Positions 1 to 13,745 of a DNA stretch of 64,000 nucleotides are shown here, piece after piece. The notes beneath the pieces were generated by a model. That model was not told the origin of the DNA. It searched no databases and saw only the letters and a list, made by a program, of their open reading frames with translations. Both the position numbers and the translations under genes were made by a program. The stretch's first letter is position 1; every line of letters begins with the position of its first letter. The DNA comes from Cyanoderma ruficeps (Eukaryota; Chordata; Aves; Passeriformes; Timaliidae): assembly GCA_008694505.1 (NCBI GenBank), contig VZDJ01007749.1, positions 8,578,601 through 8,642,600 on the forward strand, in the 5' to 3' direction.

Positions 1-3000
1 CTTTAACTTATGTATGCCTTTGTCTGTATTGTCCGTACTTGTCGGTACTGCAAACACTTATTCATGTTTCTGCTATTATATATAGACTAAATATGTCATA
101 ACACATGAATGCAAAAGGATCAAAAATGCCTTCCTACTTTATAATCTGCTCAGCCAGAAACAGACTCTGTTTCTACATTGCCTTTTCCTACATGTCATAT
201 TATCATCAGCTGTTCTTATATCCCAAAAGAATACTAACTACTGATCGATTGCCCGGACATGTCTGGCCGTGGCCTACATGTGCCCCGGGTAGTTCATTTA
301 TTTGCCACGGTGGATTTGCTAGAGTGGAATTTAATCAATAGCTAATTCATTAATTCTGGTCCTCGAGTATGTAGGGATTGTGCAGTATAAAAATGACTGG
401 CTGGCTTCAGCTTTGATTGAAATATGACAAACACTACAGCTGACAGCCTTGGCAGGTGCTGGGCTGAATATGAATTTTGCTTGTTTATCCTCCATAAAAG
501 AAAAAGCTTGGGCAAAAAAAAAAAAAATCCAGTTTGTGTGAACAAGAGGACATTTTAATACATATCTGTCATCAGAGAGCAAAAAAAGGCATTTCTAGAG
601 TATAGGCTCATGGGATACCTGAGATATAATAAAGCCTGTGCAGTTTATTGTCTTTAATTGGAATCATGGCGTTTTCCCCTCTTCTGAGTCAGTTTGGGGG
701 GCTGTATTATTGATGAGAATGCTGTAGGATAATGTCTTTGTAGCATTCACAAATAATTGTTTTAAAATTTGCCTCAAGGTGCTACATGACAGAAATTATA
801 ATTTCACCCAACAACTTAGAAGTCTTTCTGATAGCAGCTCCATCCACACTGTTCTAATGAAGGTTATACCACTGGAGCCATTATTAATCCTCACTTTTCC
901 ACCCCTTACACTTAATAACTCAGCTTCAGGCTGAAACTTGGCACAAAAGGTCACAGGGCTGATATAACTATTTTATAATGCCAAACTTCAAGTAGAAAAC
1001 AGTGTGGGACCCAATCCTGAACTCCTAAGTCAGGTTCTGCTTTGTTATGTTTCTTGCCTGCATTTAGGGTGTTTTGGGGGAGAGGTTGCATTGGCCATGT
1101 TTAGGTAGAAACAAATGCCACTGAAATCAGGTACACTTTTGCTTTGTTTTGTTTTTAATTAGGACCTCAGGATTTGACTCTCTAGACAAGTATCATATTT
1201 TATTGCACAGTTTAGAAAGTTCTCTGAGTACTGAATGCATGTGGATACTGACTGAAAGTTTGGGTAGTGGATTTAAATCTCGTGGTGTGTTGGAAAATAG
1301 TTCATTCCACTTTAAAACACTCTTCTTCTTTCTCTTTTTCCTTGTAATACAGCAATTCTGTTGCATGCTTAATTCAAAGGTTGATGGCTTAGAAAACACC
1401 ATGGCCTAATCTGGGCAATCTAGGGAAAATCCTTCATGGGTTCATGAAGAGAGGGCGCTTTAGGCATATTGGGAGGGACTAGAAACCCTGGTCACGGTGT
1501 AAGGAAAGCTCAAAGAAAAGGCCATGGGAGAAAAGCTGGGTGAATTCCTAGGCTTGGTGCTCAGTATCATGGGACTTTGGAAGGTTTCTGTATCTGTTGC
1601 TGTTCGTGAGTGAATGAGGAGGAGGTATTATTTTAAAAAACATGCTAGTAAAAAAGATTTTAGGAAAAAGTGGGATTTTTTTTTCCTAAAAAAATCTTAT
1701 TTCTTTTTAAAAAAAAAAGATTTTAGGAAAACATAGCAACAAATTGTTGGGTTTGTGGTATTTTCTCATGAGTGCTAAAGGAGATCAAATATGAAAGTGT
1801 CAAACTGCTGTGCTGTGTTAAAAAGCCTTTCAATTTGTCTTATCGCTGGACAACTGGAAGATGATAAAATGTAGTGCAGATTTCAGCAAAGGAATATTGA
1901 GAACTAAAGACCAGGGAATCTGGTTTTCCATACTGGGAAAATGGTCAGAGGGCCAGAAGACACCTGATTGCACTCCCTACTCTAGTAATGGGAAACACTG
2001 AGAACTGAAGGGTTTCTCCATGAAGTTTGTGGCAACAACAGAGGCGTGGTGCCATTTATCAGACTGTCTGGACTGTGTCATACTGCCTTCTCTAATTATG
2101 TCAGCCCTGCATCCACCATGCAGCGGGTCCTTAACTCCTGTGCAATAGTGCTGCAGCAGCTGCTCAGTATGTGTGATCTCCTGATGAGGGAAGTATTTTA
2201 TCCACTAGTCATTAATAATAGCAGTGCTCCCTATCTTAAGACTGTCAGGTGAATCTTGTGGGGTTTTTTTGTTGTTTTTTTTTTTAACTTCCAGCTCCTA
2301 AAAAGTAAAGTCATTCAATCTTTGATTTTTTTTGAATTTAACTCTTGCATGTGATGAGACTAATGGAACATTCATTATCAAGATTCTGAAGTGAAGCCTT
2401 GAAATATCTTTAATCTTCATTGTTAAACCTTTACTACTGTATTGAGGAAAAAAAAGAAAACAACAAAAAACCAGAAGTCCTTTCCTGCCTTATGGGCACT
2501 TGGAGCTGGTGATGAAGCAGACAAACCCCAGAAGTTTATTTCCAAAGTCTGTTTTCTCAAAATATATGTGAAGCATTATCAATATTAAAAAATATTGTTA
2601 TTTTTCATGGGTTTAAAAAAAAAATCTACCTGAAAATGTCAAAAAGAATTGTCTTCACATTCTTGAGCTAAATTATTTCACTTTTCTCTCCTTCAAAAAA
2701 GCAAATACACCTTCATGGATCAGTTTGAAATTGTTCTTTATCTCCTGAAAGTGCTTTCATGGACTTGTAGTCTGAAGCAGATTTTTTCTGTGAACCTGAC
2801 TAGGCTGCTTTGCCTGCTTCAGTATTTTCACCTCAGCAACATCAGTGGGACTCATCCAGCATAGGAACTACCATAAATGGCAGACACTTGGAGTGTTCTC
2901 TGGGCAGACAAGGATTGTACCCCAACTGCGAAGTGTTGCACATTTTTTGTCTATGCCTACAATTTGTGAGGCTGCTTCTGCAGGTCAGGCTGCAGGCACT

Positions 3001-5349
3001 TCCCAGGACAGACCCAACTCCAGAGAATCCCGGAGGGAGTGACTGGATAGAAGGAGAGGACAGGCAGGCTCTGTCCCCGTGCCCCTGCAGCTGTATCAGA
3101 TGCACCACACATGACACAGCTGCCTGCACACTAAAGCGCCCAGCGTGTCCCATTAAATTTGCACCTGCTCAAGAAGGTTTTCAGCTCAGCCTTCACATGG
3201 GGGATGTCAAAAAGCCTCTGCAGTACCATCAAAACCCTGCTGTTCTTTTTTAAACTGAGCTGTGTGCTGCTCTTGCTGTGTTGCCACGATTTGCCGTGGG
3301 TGACAAGCATCAGAAGGTGTAGACATAACTGAAACACCCATAAAATTGTGAGAGTCTGTTTGTCTATGAGCCTGCTCTGGAAGGTCATATTGAGCTTTAC
3401 CTCGTTGGCACTGGTCAGTGAATTCCCATTCCATACAATTTCCCTGTTCAGCTGCAGTTTTTCTTTATATCAGGCTATGTCCACCCCAAATGTGTATCTA
3501 TCAAATAATAATAAAGTGATTGCTTGTTAAAGGAAGGAAATACACACTGAGCCCTGCAGAAAAGGCAAAATGTTTAAATCATTGTGCTAATTCTTAGGCC
3601 TAATTTTAAATTGTATTAGAGAGAAATATGACTTGAAAAACTGAAAAAAACCTGGCACAATACTCTGAAAATATACTCAGGAGGGTCTGAATGAAACTTG
3701 CAGAAAGCAAATCGTTCAAAAATATGACTGGGAATGCTTTCTTTGCTCTTGTGATCTATTCTGTGCAAAGACCAGCAGAGAGTTGCAATGGCATTTATAA
3801 AGGTTAAAGTACTGCCCTTCTTTTCCTCTTTTTACCATTTTTTCCTGAAGTTTGTACAATGTATTTTCCTGCATTTCTGTTTTTAAGTGTAACATCATTT
3901 AAATGTGGATGAGTGCATTTTGTTGATGTGTAGGTGGTAGAATAGGTAGAGTAGACAAAATAGCAATGGATAGAATATGGAATTAAATCCACCATTCAGA
4001 TGAAGACCTTGGAATGAAAATGCAGCTCTACAAGCCACCTATGAATTTATTCCCTCATAGGTGACATTAATTCCTGTTCTGCAAAGGCGTATTGCAAGTG
4101 TGTATTCCTCTGTTTATACCTTAAGGAAGTGAAATAATAGTCCACTTATTTTTATTGCGTTAAGATGTCAAAGTTTATCTCAGCAGCTGCTGTTTCACTG
4201 TAGTGTTTTCACTTTAAATTAAAACTAGTTTCTGATGTCACTGTCATTCTGACAATGACTGTGTAATTGGGACATGGAGCTTAAAAAGAGCTACTTGGAG
4301 CCTAACTATGCAGTGTTGTCAGTCCTACTGATCTACATGTGGTATTGGGAACTCCTTCTCTCTACCCAGAGAGTCGCAGTGAAAGGAATTTGTGTCTTAT
4401 GCAAGACTCCACAGTGACTATACAAGAAATGAAGCAATGAAGCATTCATTTGAAATATCAGTGGGAAAATTGTATTTTTGTTTCAAATGTCCTTTTTCTT
4501 TTCTTTTCCTTTTTTTTTTTTTGTAGTTTATCATAGTACTAAGTGAGTTTTTTGAGGAAATATCTACACATTTTTAGTAGTGATAGGCATGTTACAGCTG
4601 AGCATGATTTAATATTCCTTAAGATATATTCTTCCTTAAACTGGTGATGGTCTGATATCAAATCTGAAATCAGCTACAGGATTTTGTTTTACAGTCTTTG
4701 CAGGCTGCTGCAGTGGTGCTTTTGCGCTCAGTTAGAAGTCTTGAGTCTTAGTTGTGATAAACACTTCCATTTTTCACTTTTAATTTTATGTCAGTGAAAA
4801 TATTTAAGTACTGAAGGGAACTAGTGCTTACTGATGCTGTAATGAGTTTTAATTCTAAACTGAAGAATACATCTCAAAGCAACATCCTTTTTTTTCTTTT
4901 TTTAAGCAAGGAAAAGGCAAGATTAAGAAAAGCCTGTTTTAAGTGATGGCTGAGCACAATGTGTGTAAGCTGCACTTGCAAAGTCATGGAGGGAAAGGAG
5001 TTACAAAATGAAAAGAGTAAAATGCTACATAATTTATTACACATAGACTTCCAGAAGTGGGAATGAGATGTCACTTAAACAGCAACATTTAAAGACTTTT
5101 ATTGTATATGTGATTTGTTTTCATGGAGTATTAGCACATATTGACACTTTGTAGAAACTTTTAGACCTTTGGTTACTGAAATGTCTGTGGAATTTGTTAT
5201 CCAGAAGAACATTTTAGAAACTTCAAAATGTTTCACTCCATGTGAACTAGTGTAAAAAGGAACTACTATATGCTAATCATTTTATGTAAGTAGCTATAGA
5301 GGCATAAATACATCCAAAAGTTGAACAGATGTTGGTTTTCTTATTGCAG
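1..5349 (+). other. USH2A: Intron, 3' part (upstream of first visible exon)
   Basis: AT-rich intronic sequence ending in the acceptor TTATTGCAG. I find no exon: the missing upstream exon must end with two bases of a split codon and encode the start of the FN3 domain, and nothing in these 5.3 kb fits. Contents seen: A or T runs (about 513-526, 4510-4521), an inverted-plus-direct repeat of AAAGATTTTAGGAAAA (1651-1731), and a locally GC-richer stretch (about 2810-3330) without recognisable coding similarity. Confidence 0.85.
1651..1731. repeat. Three-copy inverted/direct short repeat
   Basis: The motif AAAGATTTTAGGAAAA occurs at 1653-1668 and again near 1716-1731. Between them, at about 1676-1698, lies an imperfect reverse complement (T run, CCTA, A run, ATCTT). 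The first two copies can fold into a hairpin with a loop of about five bases. It could be a decayed mobile-element end or a replication-slippage product; no family is recognised. Confidence 0.6.
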
Positions 5350-5548
5350 ATCTCTTCAAATCAACTGGGCATCGCCAGGACAGCCAAATGGCATTATCCT
5401 GGGATATGAACTCCTACGTAAAGCATGGCAGAAGTGTACTTCATCCAAAACTCCAAGGAGCAGCAAAAGTAATAGAATGTGCATCTCATTAGAATGTAAA
5501 AAGGATGAAAATATCTGTGGAGAAGTGTGTTATCATCCAGAATCGGAG
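5350..5548 (+). CDS. USH2A: Usherin exon 48-equivalent: FN3 N-terminal half and start of Cys-rich block
   Basis: This exon is 199 bp long. Its first base completes a codon from the upstream exon, 66 full codons follow, and it ends in phase 0. The acceptor is TTGCAG and the donor GAG|GTACTT. The reading starts with strands B and C of an FN3 domain (LQINW, then the usherin hallmark GQPNGIILGYELLRK). After ELLRKAW the FN3 pattern stops and five cysteines appear (in KCTS, RMCI, LECK, NICG, EVCY), the entry into the cysteine-rich block. The domain is completed about 300 residues later, in the fifth and sixth exons. It joins the next exon as ESE|VCCN. Orthology to the human exon rests on sequence, phase and length. 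Confidence 0.96.
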
Positions 5549-6287
5549 GTACTTCTATATTAAATTGCATATATAATGAAAAATAGTATTTTTAGGAAGA
5601 GGTGTGCAAGACAAACCTCTAGTTATCTGATAAAAGGAAGTGGAGGCTTCTTCTTCTTTCAAAGCTTTAAAATTAAGACTGTGATAGGTATCTTGAAACT
5701 CTTTAAAATCACCTATGGATGTTTGAGCTCATATATGGATATCTGTGTGTGAGTCAGCTGATGACAAGTGATTCTAAGTCTTTGTTGACCTTATTTTTCT
5801 TTTCAGGAGAAATGAATTGGTAAGCATTTATGAATGTGTTCATTAACACTTTGGTTTGGGGCAGTGTTAAAGTGAATCTCCAAATTGTTTTCATTTATAA
5901 CATGCTGGTTAAGGGTAGAAATCGTTTAAATACATGTGAATTAAATTTTTGCACAGGAAGCTACACCAGAACCCATGTTTCAAAACCCTTTCAAATATGT
6001 TGCAAGTCTGGATGGGGATTTTAGTTTCTCAGCCACTACAAGGACCACCTCATTTCACAACATTAAACTACTGAAGTTTCTTCCCTTCAGGAAGCTTTGC
6101 TTCGTGTGTATAGTGCAGCTGTTCATCCCAAGAATTCAGGCTATATAGGTGTTCCCAAGTAAATGAGACAAGCCATGGATAATGAAGTTTGAGGAGTGTC
6201 ACCTCTTGAGTCCACTGACACAGTCCCATTGAGACAGATTACATGGTGGATACACGTAGATCTCAGTATGTATTTTTGCATCCTACT

Positions 6288-6450
6288 TGGGACAATTGGC
6301 ACCAAATTGGGAGGAGCTGTTGACTCTTTTGAAGGCAAAAAGGCCCTGCAGAGAGGCCTCAGCAAATTAAGAGAGATGAGCAACCACCAACCTTATGAAG
6401 TTTAACAAGGGCAAGTGCTGGATTCTGTACCTGGAACAGGGCAACCCCTG
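6288..6450 (+). mobile_element. CR1 LINE fragment (reverse transcriptase region)
   Basis: The + strand reads GTKLGGAVDSFEGKKALQRG, and then in shifted frames MKFNKGKC, ILYLEQGNP. These are the classic words of the C-terminal part of the CR1 reverse transcriptase ORF (FADDTKLGG-type, then MKFNKGKC-type, then ILHLG-type). The piece is 5' and 3' truncated, with frame breaks and a stop right after the HQPYEV word, so it is an inactive fossil. CR1 is the dominant non-LTR retrotransposon of birds. The borders are approximate. Confidence 0.85.
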
Positions 6451-7877
6451 TACATCTGTGGTAGTTCATATGGCTGCTTTAGCATAAAGCCATTGCACTT
6501 GACCACTGAAAGGCCACAGGGAATTTCTAGGTGTATGCAGAATTTAAAAAAATGCTAGAAAATCTATAAAGCTTCTCTCAGTGTGAGGTATCATTCTTCA
6601 AATGCTGCATGGCAAATGGTGGTTATTAACATGGCTTGCTTGGTTTTTTTTTCCCTCCTCTTAAATTATTCCTTGGCTAAACGCTTAATGAGCAGATTTT
6701 TCAGTAGAGAAAATCTATTTAGACTCAGCTACAAGTGGGTAACTGTTACATGACAATGATGAGCAACTCTGAATGGGATCTATCATGATTTGTCAGAGGC
6801 ATTTTTAAATTATGACTATTTTCAGGTTAATCTTCATATGAGTTCCTGTTTAGGAGTAGGATCAATAGCATAGCAGGAGTCTGTAATGGTTTTTATTGAC
6901 AAATGAGGTAGAAAACTCTTAGTTTGAAAGTAAGATTTAATGTCATGAAATAGTGTCTCTATTTGTCAAAGACATCATCACATGTTCTGCGACTAAAGCA
7001 AACAATATGTATTCACAAGATTCCCTGTCAGACAAGACAGTAATTAAGGGAGTGAGTTATTTGAGGGGTTCAAATCAAAATATAAATTATTCTAGTCAAC
7101 ACAGCTTTAGCTTTTGAATTCCCTTGAAAGCAATACTATATTAAATATAAGTATTTCTGAAATCTTGCAAGAGAATTATGGGCAGACCTTTTTTCTAAAA
7201 GGTAAAACTATTTATTTCAGGTTTCTGGCATGGTATACTTTTACTGTATCTTGGCATGTGCATGAATTAAATTTGTATTAAATTAGTTTTAGAAGTTTTC
7301 CTCTTAATTTTCATTTTTTCAGTCTTCATATATTTATGGTAACTTTTGGCTTGGAGAGTGTTCATTTATTTTTTTATCTTCCTGGCTTTCTAATTTTTTC
7401 TAATTAATTTTGCATTACATTGTTCTAATGGTATCTCTGTAATCTCCGAGACTGTGGTTAGGAGTGGGTGCTATTTGTTAAGTAATGGATATATAATAAA
7501 TGACTGGAAGGTCCACAGGAAACTGAAGCACTCATACATAAAATGATATGGGAGTAGTTTATGTGGATGAATTGATTAAAATTCCCTTCCCAGTGCTTTG
7601 TCTGGTTTCCTACGTGTATTAGCCATCCAAAATGTCTGTAAGAGACATCTACAGAGCTCTTGGTGCCTCTTGTGCCTTTTAAACTGGAGTCTGTGACAGG
7701 GACAATATGAGACAGTGGCAGCCTTCTCTCATATTTTTATAGAACTCACTGTCAGGCTTTGTGCTGGTGTTTGTTGTCCTTGGATTTGACAGTCTGCTGG
7801 ACAGAAGTGAAAGACAACGCTGACCAGTGTACACTTGTTCCACAAGCCTCTTATTCCAGTGCCAGCTGCACTTCAAA

Positions 7878-7997
7878 GAATCACAGAATGGTTTGGGTTG
7901 GAAGGTATTTCAAATGCCATCTCATTCCAACCCCCTGCCATGGGCAGGCACACCTCCACTCGACCAGGTTGCTCAGTCCCATCCAATCTGAACTATT
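7878..7997 (-). mobile_element. CR1 LINE 3' end fragment
   Basis: GAATCACAGAATGGTTTGGG at 7878 followed by TTGGAAGG, CATTCCAACCCCCTGCCATGGGCAGG and ACCAGGTTGCTCAG is the reverse complement of the conserved CR1 3' terminal region. The element therefore runs on the - strand and its tail lies at 7878. Only about 120 bp survive, the usual severe 5' truncation. Confidence 0.9.
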
Positions 7998-8399
7998 CAC
8001 CACACATTGATTGTACAGCCAAATGTGAAAAGATGCTACTGAGAGTTAAATGCTGAACAGCTTTACTAATGTTCAGATCCAGAATAATAAACAAGTTTTT
8101 TGATGATAAGACTGGTCAGCAAAAGCAGGCAGTTGTGTACAAATAGACAAATAGGTTGTGGAGTTCTCACTTTCGCTTGACAAAATCTGGATCTAATTTC
8201 CCTCTTAGAATTTTCTTGAATTCCTGAGCATAAAGTGGGAGGAAAACCAGGCCTTTTGTATAAAACTATTTCAAGATATGTCTTTGGTTATTTATTAATC
8301 TTTCCTTATGGATTTATGGATTACATTTTGCATCATCAGCTTACTATTGTAAGGCACTGCAGAAAAAGAGGGATTTGTTATGATTCAGCTACATAAGAG

Positions 8400-8690
8400 A
8401 TCGCCAAAATATGACCCACTCCAGTAAAAGAAATACCAGGGTGTATTGTGAGCGTGCAGCAGAGTGGAATGCAGGGGCTCTCCATCCAACACTGGCTGAG
8501 CTAGATCCAGCCAAGTGATGCAACTCTGTGAGAAAGGCAGTGGGAGCAGCCTGGCTGCCAGGCTGCACTGCTGTGTGTGTTTTGCATTTGGGATCTGGGT
8601 TAGAGCCTCTGCCTGGAATTGTGCTCTGCAAATAAACCAACTCACTCAGAGCCGTCTGGGGAATCTCTGAAAGGGCAAGTGACCTTTTCA
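8400..8690 (+). mobile_element. Possible LTR remnant (endogenous retrovirus-like)
   Basis: A moderately GC-rich segment leads to a polyadenylation signal (GCAAATAAACC near 8627) followed by ACTCACTCAGAGCCGTCTGG, a layout typical of the R/U5 end of avian LTRs. I see no internal retroviral coding sequence and no clear target-site duplication, so this is a tentative call with uncertain ends. Confidence 0.3.
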
Positions 8691-11600
8691 CTACAAGGGA
8701 CATGTGTACATGCACATTCATGGGCACATGTGGGCCTGATATTTAGCCCAGTGAAGACCAAACATTTCTCCCATCCTAAACAATCTTTGCATCAGATCCC
8801 TGCTTCTTCTTTCTAGTTGTGATCCAGTTTTCTGCTTCAATGTTAGGATGTTCTTTGTTATTTTGACTGAAGCTAACACATTGTTGTTCTTAGTATCCTT
8901 ACCCTGGTGTTTAATCAGATTTACATGGATTTATTCCTTGGGCACAGAAAGAATTTAGAAATATTTTTGTGTGTATATTTTTGCAGAAGAACTGACAATA
9001 CACTCTGATGTTGAATTTTGTCTGCTGCCAGGAGGGTCCCTATGTCCTGTGGACCTTTTACAGTGACAAACTCCACTACTTGAGTATTCCTAAGTTTCCA
9101 AAATTGTCAGTCTTTCTCTAGCTGTTTTCAGAAAGATGTGATCCATAACTCCACCCATATGTGAAGTCTCTTGACCATGAGATTTGCAGAGGTACTTCAA
9201 TTAACAAGGGAGTGTGCCCGAGTTTCACTCATCAGGTAGCATAATCTCAGTATCAATAGGAAAGGCATTTCTGTATTATCCATGGAACTACCAAACTGTG
9301 CATCTGTTTTTACTGGCATCCTGAGGTGAACTCTGAAAATAATGAGACAGGTACAGTGAAAATGTAATTAAAGGAGCGGCAAAAAGGCTAATAATTTCTA
9401 CTCCCTTTGCATCGTGAGTCTGAACATCAGTGGTTAAAGTGGTCCTGACTGAAGGTGTTAATACAACTTCAGCACTTTTTATTTTCAGGTGCAACAAGCT
9501 GTATAAATCTGCAGTTAATGAAGTAATCAAATATAACTGGCATTAATAAGAAGTACAGGGTTACCCCTTTACTCATATTAAAAACAGCAGCAGGACTCTT
9601 TTTTAAGGACAGGAGGAGTAAAACAGTGGCTTGATAGCTAGCCTCAAAAGCTGTCAGCAGTGAAACGTAACACATCTCAACACTGGTGAAGGGTAACCTA
9701 TCAATATTTATGCAAAATTTACTATTAATGTTAGCAATGTCATGCAAATTCTTTTCAAGTTCTTTCAGGCTTAGAGAGCCTTTAAAAATATTACACTTCT
9801 TGTTGTAGCACACCTGAAAGACGGGAAATGAAATTCATTTTAGGAAGGTAATAAATAGTGATTTGTAACAGAATAATAATAATTTCTGGTCATGGATTTT
9901 AAATCTTAGTCTGTTTCAATTACCAAAAGACAACAACAGTTCCAGAAAAGAAGTGTATGAGTAAGTATACTTAACTCAAAAGGGTGTCTGTATAGATTCA
10001 GAGATAATTTAAGTAAAAAAAGAATGAGCCTTGCTAATTTAAAATATTCCCTCTCACATGAGAACATGATGGGTCAATCATTACTCTGGTGTTTGCTCCA
10101 CAGGCAGAAATTTTTAATGAACTCCTGTAGCTAATAGGAATTCCTGAGAGTGTTTTGTGAATTGCTATTTCACAAAGTGGCTCTGGCAGCAAGCGTTTGA
10201 CAAGAAGGATAAACATGGCTGCCTAGCACATCTGTTTATTTGAGTAAATCAGTCTTAGCTCAACTGGCATGTGTCCATAAGGCCAGATAATATCCTTCAG
10301 CAAAGTCTTCAGCAAGCAGAGGGATCAGGGATGACACAATTGTAATTAAAAGAGAGTTGCTTAGATAAGTTTGGAGTATTTTTAAAAATTGTTACAATAT
10401 TGTGTAATCCTGCCTGCCAGATTTGATGTCTAGTACTTTGTGCTAGTGTCATGGTTGACTTTCTCAGGCATCATAATAAGCCTCTCTTTGTGCCCAACCC
10501 TTCCCAGTCCCTGTTCTCCTGCATCAGAGTTCCTCTGTGTGCTTGGGTGGGAAGAGAATGACAGGATTGATTTGTGAGTTACTTTGTGAGGTTACTGATA
10601 TTTTTAAGGGCTCCTGTGACAGCTAGAGGTGAACATCTTGTATCATCTCCATAGATAGTAAAGACCTTCTGCTTACCAAGTGTATGTTGAGCATTCAACC
10701 CTCTTTAAGAGGGTGAGATCTCCAACCTGCCTGAAATGCTGGTGGCACCATATTTGTTCACTCCAGGGCTTCTCTTTCCATGTACAGGATAAGACCACCC
10801 AGTTGGGACTGTCACATTTAGATGTAAGAGGATGAGCTCATAATAACCTTTTGCCACTGTACCTTTCAATGCATCTGCTTTTCTTTTTTTTTCTATGATG
10901 CAATTTTAGCATTACTTGAATGGGTTTGGGGTTTTTATGGATTGATAGTGCAGAATCCTTGGGCTGAGTATCGATGCAAATAGTAACTATCTCTAGAGGA
11001 CTGCCAAAAAAGTGTTCTTTAACAATTTACAGCTGATTGCAGAGGGTGTTCTGAAACTACATAATAATAGCACCAACTGTATCAGATGGCAATGCCAGAT
11101 GAGAGCCTGAGTGTGTTTTAGAATTGACTGGGCCCGTCTTTGAAAACTGTCCATAGGTTGTTGAGAAATACTGAGGATTTAAGTAATTTTTAACAAGTAG
11201 CTGCTGAAACTACATAACATCTGGATGTACAGCTGGGGATTTTGTTCAGGGATTGAGGAGGAGAAGGAGAGGCACCAATAATAATGCAATCTTACAAACA
11301 GTGTTTCAAAGTGGATGCTGTAGAGTTAGTACTAAAATGGCCCTCCTGGTGTTGGTGTGAAATATGCAGAGCAGCCCTTTCTACAGAGATTCACAAGGCA
11401 AGTGGCATTTCTTAAAACTGGAAGCAGCTCATGAAAAGTAAAGTGACAGCTCAAGCATTTGAGTCTGGATAAGGCCAGAGATGTGCATCTTTCTTTATCT
11501 GAAAGGTGGGAAGACTGTGTTCAGGTGAAATTCGAGTGGTGGCCATCACTAAAAAGAACGAAGAATGGGATGACAAATGAAATCCATGAAAAGAAGAGAT

Positions 11601-13576
11601 GGTATTGGGCCAGACAGAACCAAGGGGCACAAACTGGGACCAAGAATGCCTGAGAAACATTTGTTTGGGCCCCTTTCATGCAGGCAGGTACAGAATTTCT
11701 GACTGACAAGCTCAGGTTGCAGTAAGAAGGACAAGACAGAGGGCATTTTTACAAATGTCGAGAACTGTTGCTGAAGGTGACCTATTCTGGGCAAAGTGGC
11801 CCAACAGGACTTAGGTTTGTGTTTGTACAAATGCTTTTAAACCACTTGGAAATACAGAGAGACCAAGTAAACTTTTTGTTTTCTTTGGAGGCTATTGTAA
11901 ATGAAGAAAATCTCAGCCTGGAGTGCATGCCAGTCATTGCAAAATATCCAAAATCTAGGAAGTAGAGAAGAGTTCTAAAGCAGAGTTTTATTTTGCAGCT
12001 AAAGATCTGGAAGAAAGAACAGTAGGTTAATTAAATCCATAGATTGGTTTATATTTCCAGTGACAAAGTGGACAGAAAAAAAAATATAATAGGGCCTACA
12101 GAGATCCAAAATTCCTGAAAATTACAAAATTCAGCTACTTTGGTAGCCTAAAATAGATGCAGAAGGAGAAAGTGCATTGGAGAGCAGAAAACTGTCACAA
12201 TTCAAAGCACATAAAAATTATAAAACCTTAAAATATAATGAGGAAACAGGAACCTCCTCTGTCCTACCTCACATTAATTGTGGGTCACCTATTGTTTATG
12301 TATTGTAAATTGTTACTTCAGAACCTAACCTAATACTCCCAAGAGTCATGGAATAATGGCCATTCAAAAGTGAACAAAACTAAGGATCATCCTTCTGAAG
12401 TCAAAGAGAGTTTACAACATCAGAAAAACAATATTTTTGTATGTATATATTTTATTAACATTATAATTATAATACAAAATAGATGCCCTGAGCCTATTAA
12501 TATACATTTTTAAAAGTTTTTTTCTCAGGTAATAGTTAAAGTACCTAGGTAAACAAAAGATCCTTCCGAGGAGCACTTCCTCTCTTTGTTGCTAGGGTGA
12601 CCTGATTTAGGACATGGTAAAAGTCAGTAGTGGAAGAGGTCCACTTCAAAAGAAAATAAAGGAAGAACTCTGTTCTATCATCTCAGCTCTACTGCCAACT
12701 CCATTTCATGTCTAGCTGGAAGAGGCTGATATAAGTTGCCCTGACTGTAGGTTCCAAGTTTACTATTTTTATGGTAATTCTACTGACTGTGCCGTATGAT
12801 TTTTCCGGGTATTCAGTGTGCCACTGCCTTGACGCCGGAGTAAGTGTACAAATAATTATTTGATTGTTCAAGTGTATAAATTTTCTCGACAGCACCTAGA
12901 AAGAAGTCCACAGTTAAAAGGCCTTTTCAAAATTAATTTCCATATAAATTTTATTTTGAAAAAAAGAAATCCTTATATAAATACTATTCTCTTGAGATCA
13001 CGTTGTCTGAAGAACTGCGGTCATAGGTAAGTGATTGTGTGCTGTAAAAAGAAAATTCCACTTATTTTTATGTGGAAGAAAACCCAAGAGCTCGTATTGG
13101 GAAATACTGTTTTTCAATTGTAAGAGTTTCACCATAAATGAAAAAAAAATCAAAACAAAAAAAAACCCCAAGAATTGGGAAGAAAAAAAAAGGGTCAGGT
13201 GATGGTAGACTACATTCACGTATTGCAATCTACTCCACAATGAGAGGCTCAAACAGCCTACAAGGCATATGAAGATGATTCATATTAATGGACTATTTTA
13301 TTAAGGTGCAGTATGGTTGAAGGCTACAGAATAGCAGCATTCTGTCAGATGCACAGTAGTTTATTAAGTCTGATAATGCTGGAGGGCACAGAATTTTAGC
13401 CAAGTTACATTTTATTTGACTGCAGTCATATTAGTGTCTGCACTAGGATACATGTTTTCATACACATGGTTTTGCCAGACAACACATTACATTCTGTTTA
13501 ACAGGTATTGCCTTACTGTTTTTCTCTCTCTCTTTTTCTTTCTTTCTTTTTTTTTTTTCTTTTTTACTACTTCTAG

Positions 13577-13745
13577 GTATGTTGTAATGGAATTCTGCAC
13601 AACAATAAACCTGGCTTCCAATGCTGTGAGGACAAGTACATTCCATTTATTCTTAATTCACCAGGGGTTTGCTGTGGTGGGCAGATACATGCTGTGCAAC
13701 CAAAACATCAGTGCTGTGGTGGTTATTACACCAGAGTTTTAGTAG
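13577..13745 (+). CDS. USH2A: Usherin exon 49-equivalent: Cys-rich block, first four CC doublets
   Basis: The exon is 169 bp, starts in phase 0 and ends one base into a codon. The acceptor TTTTTTACTACTTCTAG has a strong pyrimidine tract and the donor is G|GTAAGA. The 56 codons contain four CC doublets (VCCN, QCCE, VCCG, QCCG) spaced 14, 16 and 14 residues, each of the last two followed by GG. The repeated CCGG unit resembles the dicysteine repeats of galaxin, a coral skeletal-matrix protein; that similarity is my recognition, not a search result. The exon begins GTATGT, itself donor-like. Joining to the preceding exon gives ESE-VCCNG and to the next V-GEVCCP, as in human usherin. Confidence 0.97.

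Larger units (their letters stand above)
5549..13576 (+). other. USH2A: Intron, about 8.0 kb
   Basis: GT-AG intron (GTACTT ... TTCTAG) with a long pyrimidine tract at about 13516-13575 in front of the acceptor. It holds two CR1 fragments (6288-6450 and 7878-7997) and a possible LTR end (about 8400-8690). An open frame of 114 codons on the - strand at 9469-9813 has no recognisable similarity and is taken as chance. Nothing else is identified. Confidence 0.85.

Noticed and set aside
2810..3253. Open frame of 147 codons on the + strand in the first intron
   Set aside because: No similarity to the FN3 half that the missing upstream exon should encode, no suitable splice donor in the right phase, and no other recognisable protein.
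9469..9813. Open frame of 114 codons on the - strand
   Set aside because: The translation is AT-driven low-information sequence without a known domain; it is taken as chance.
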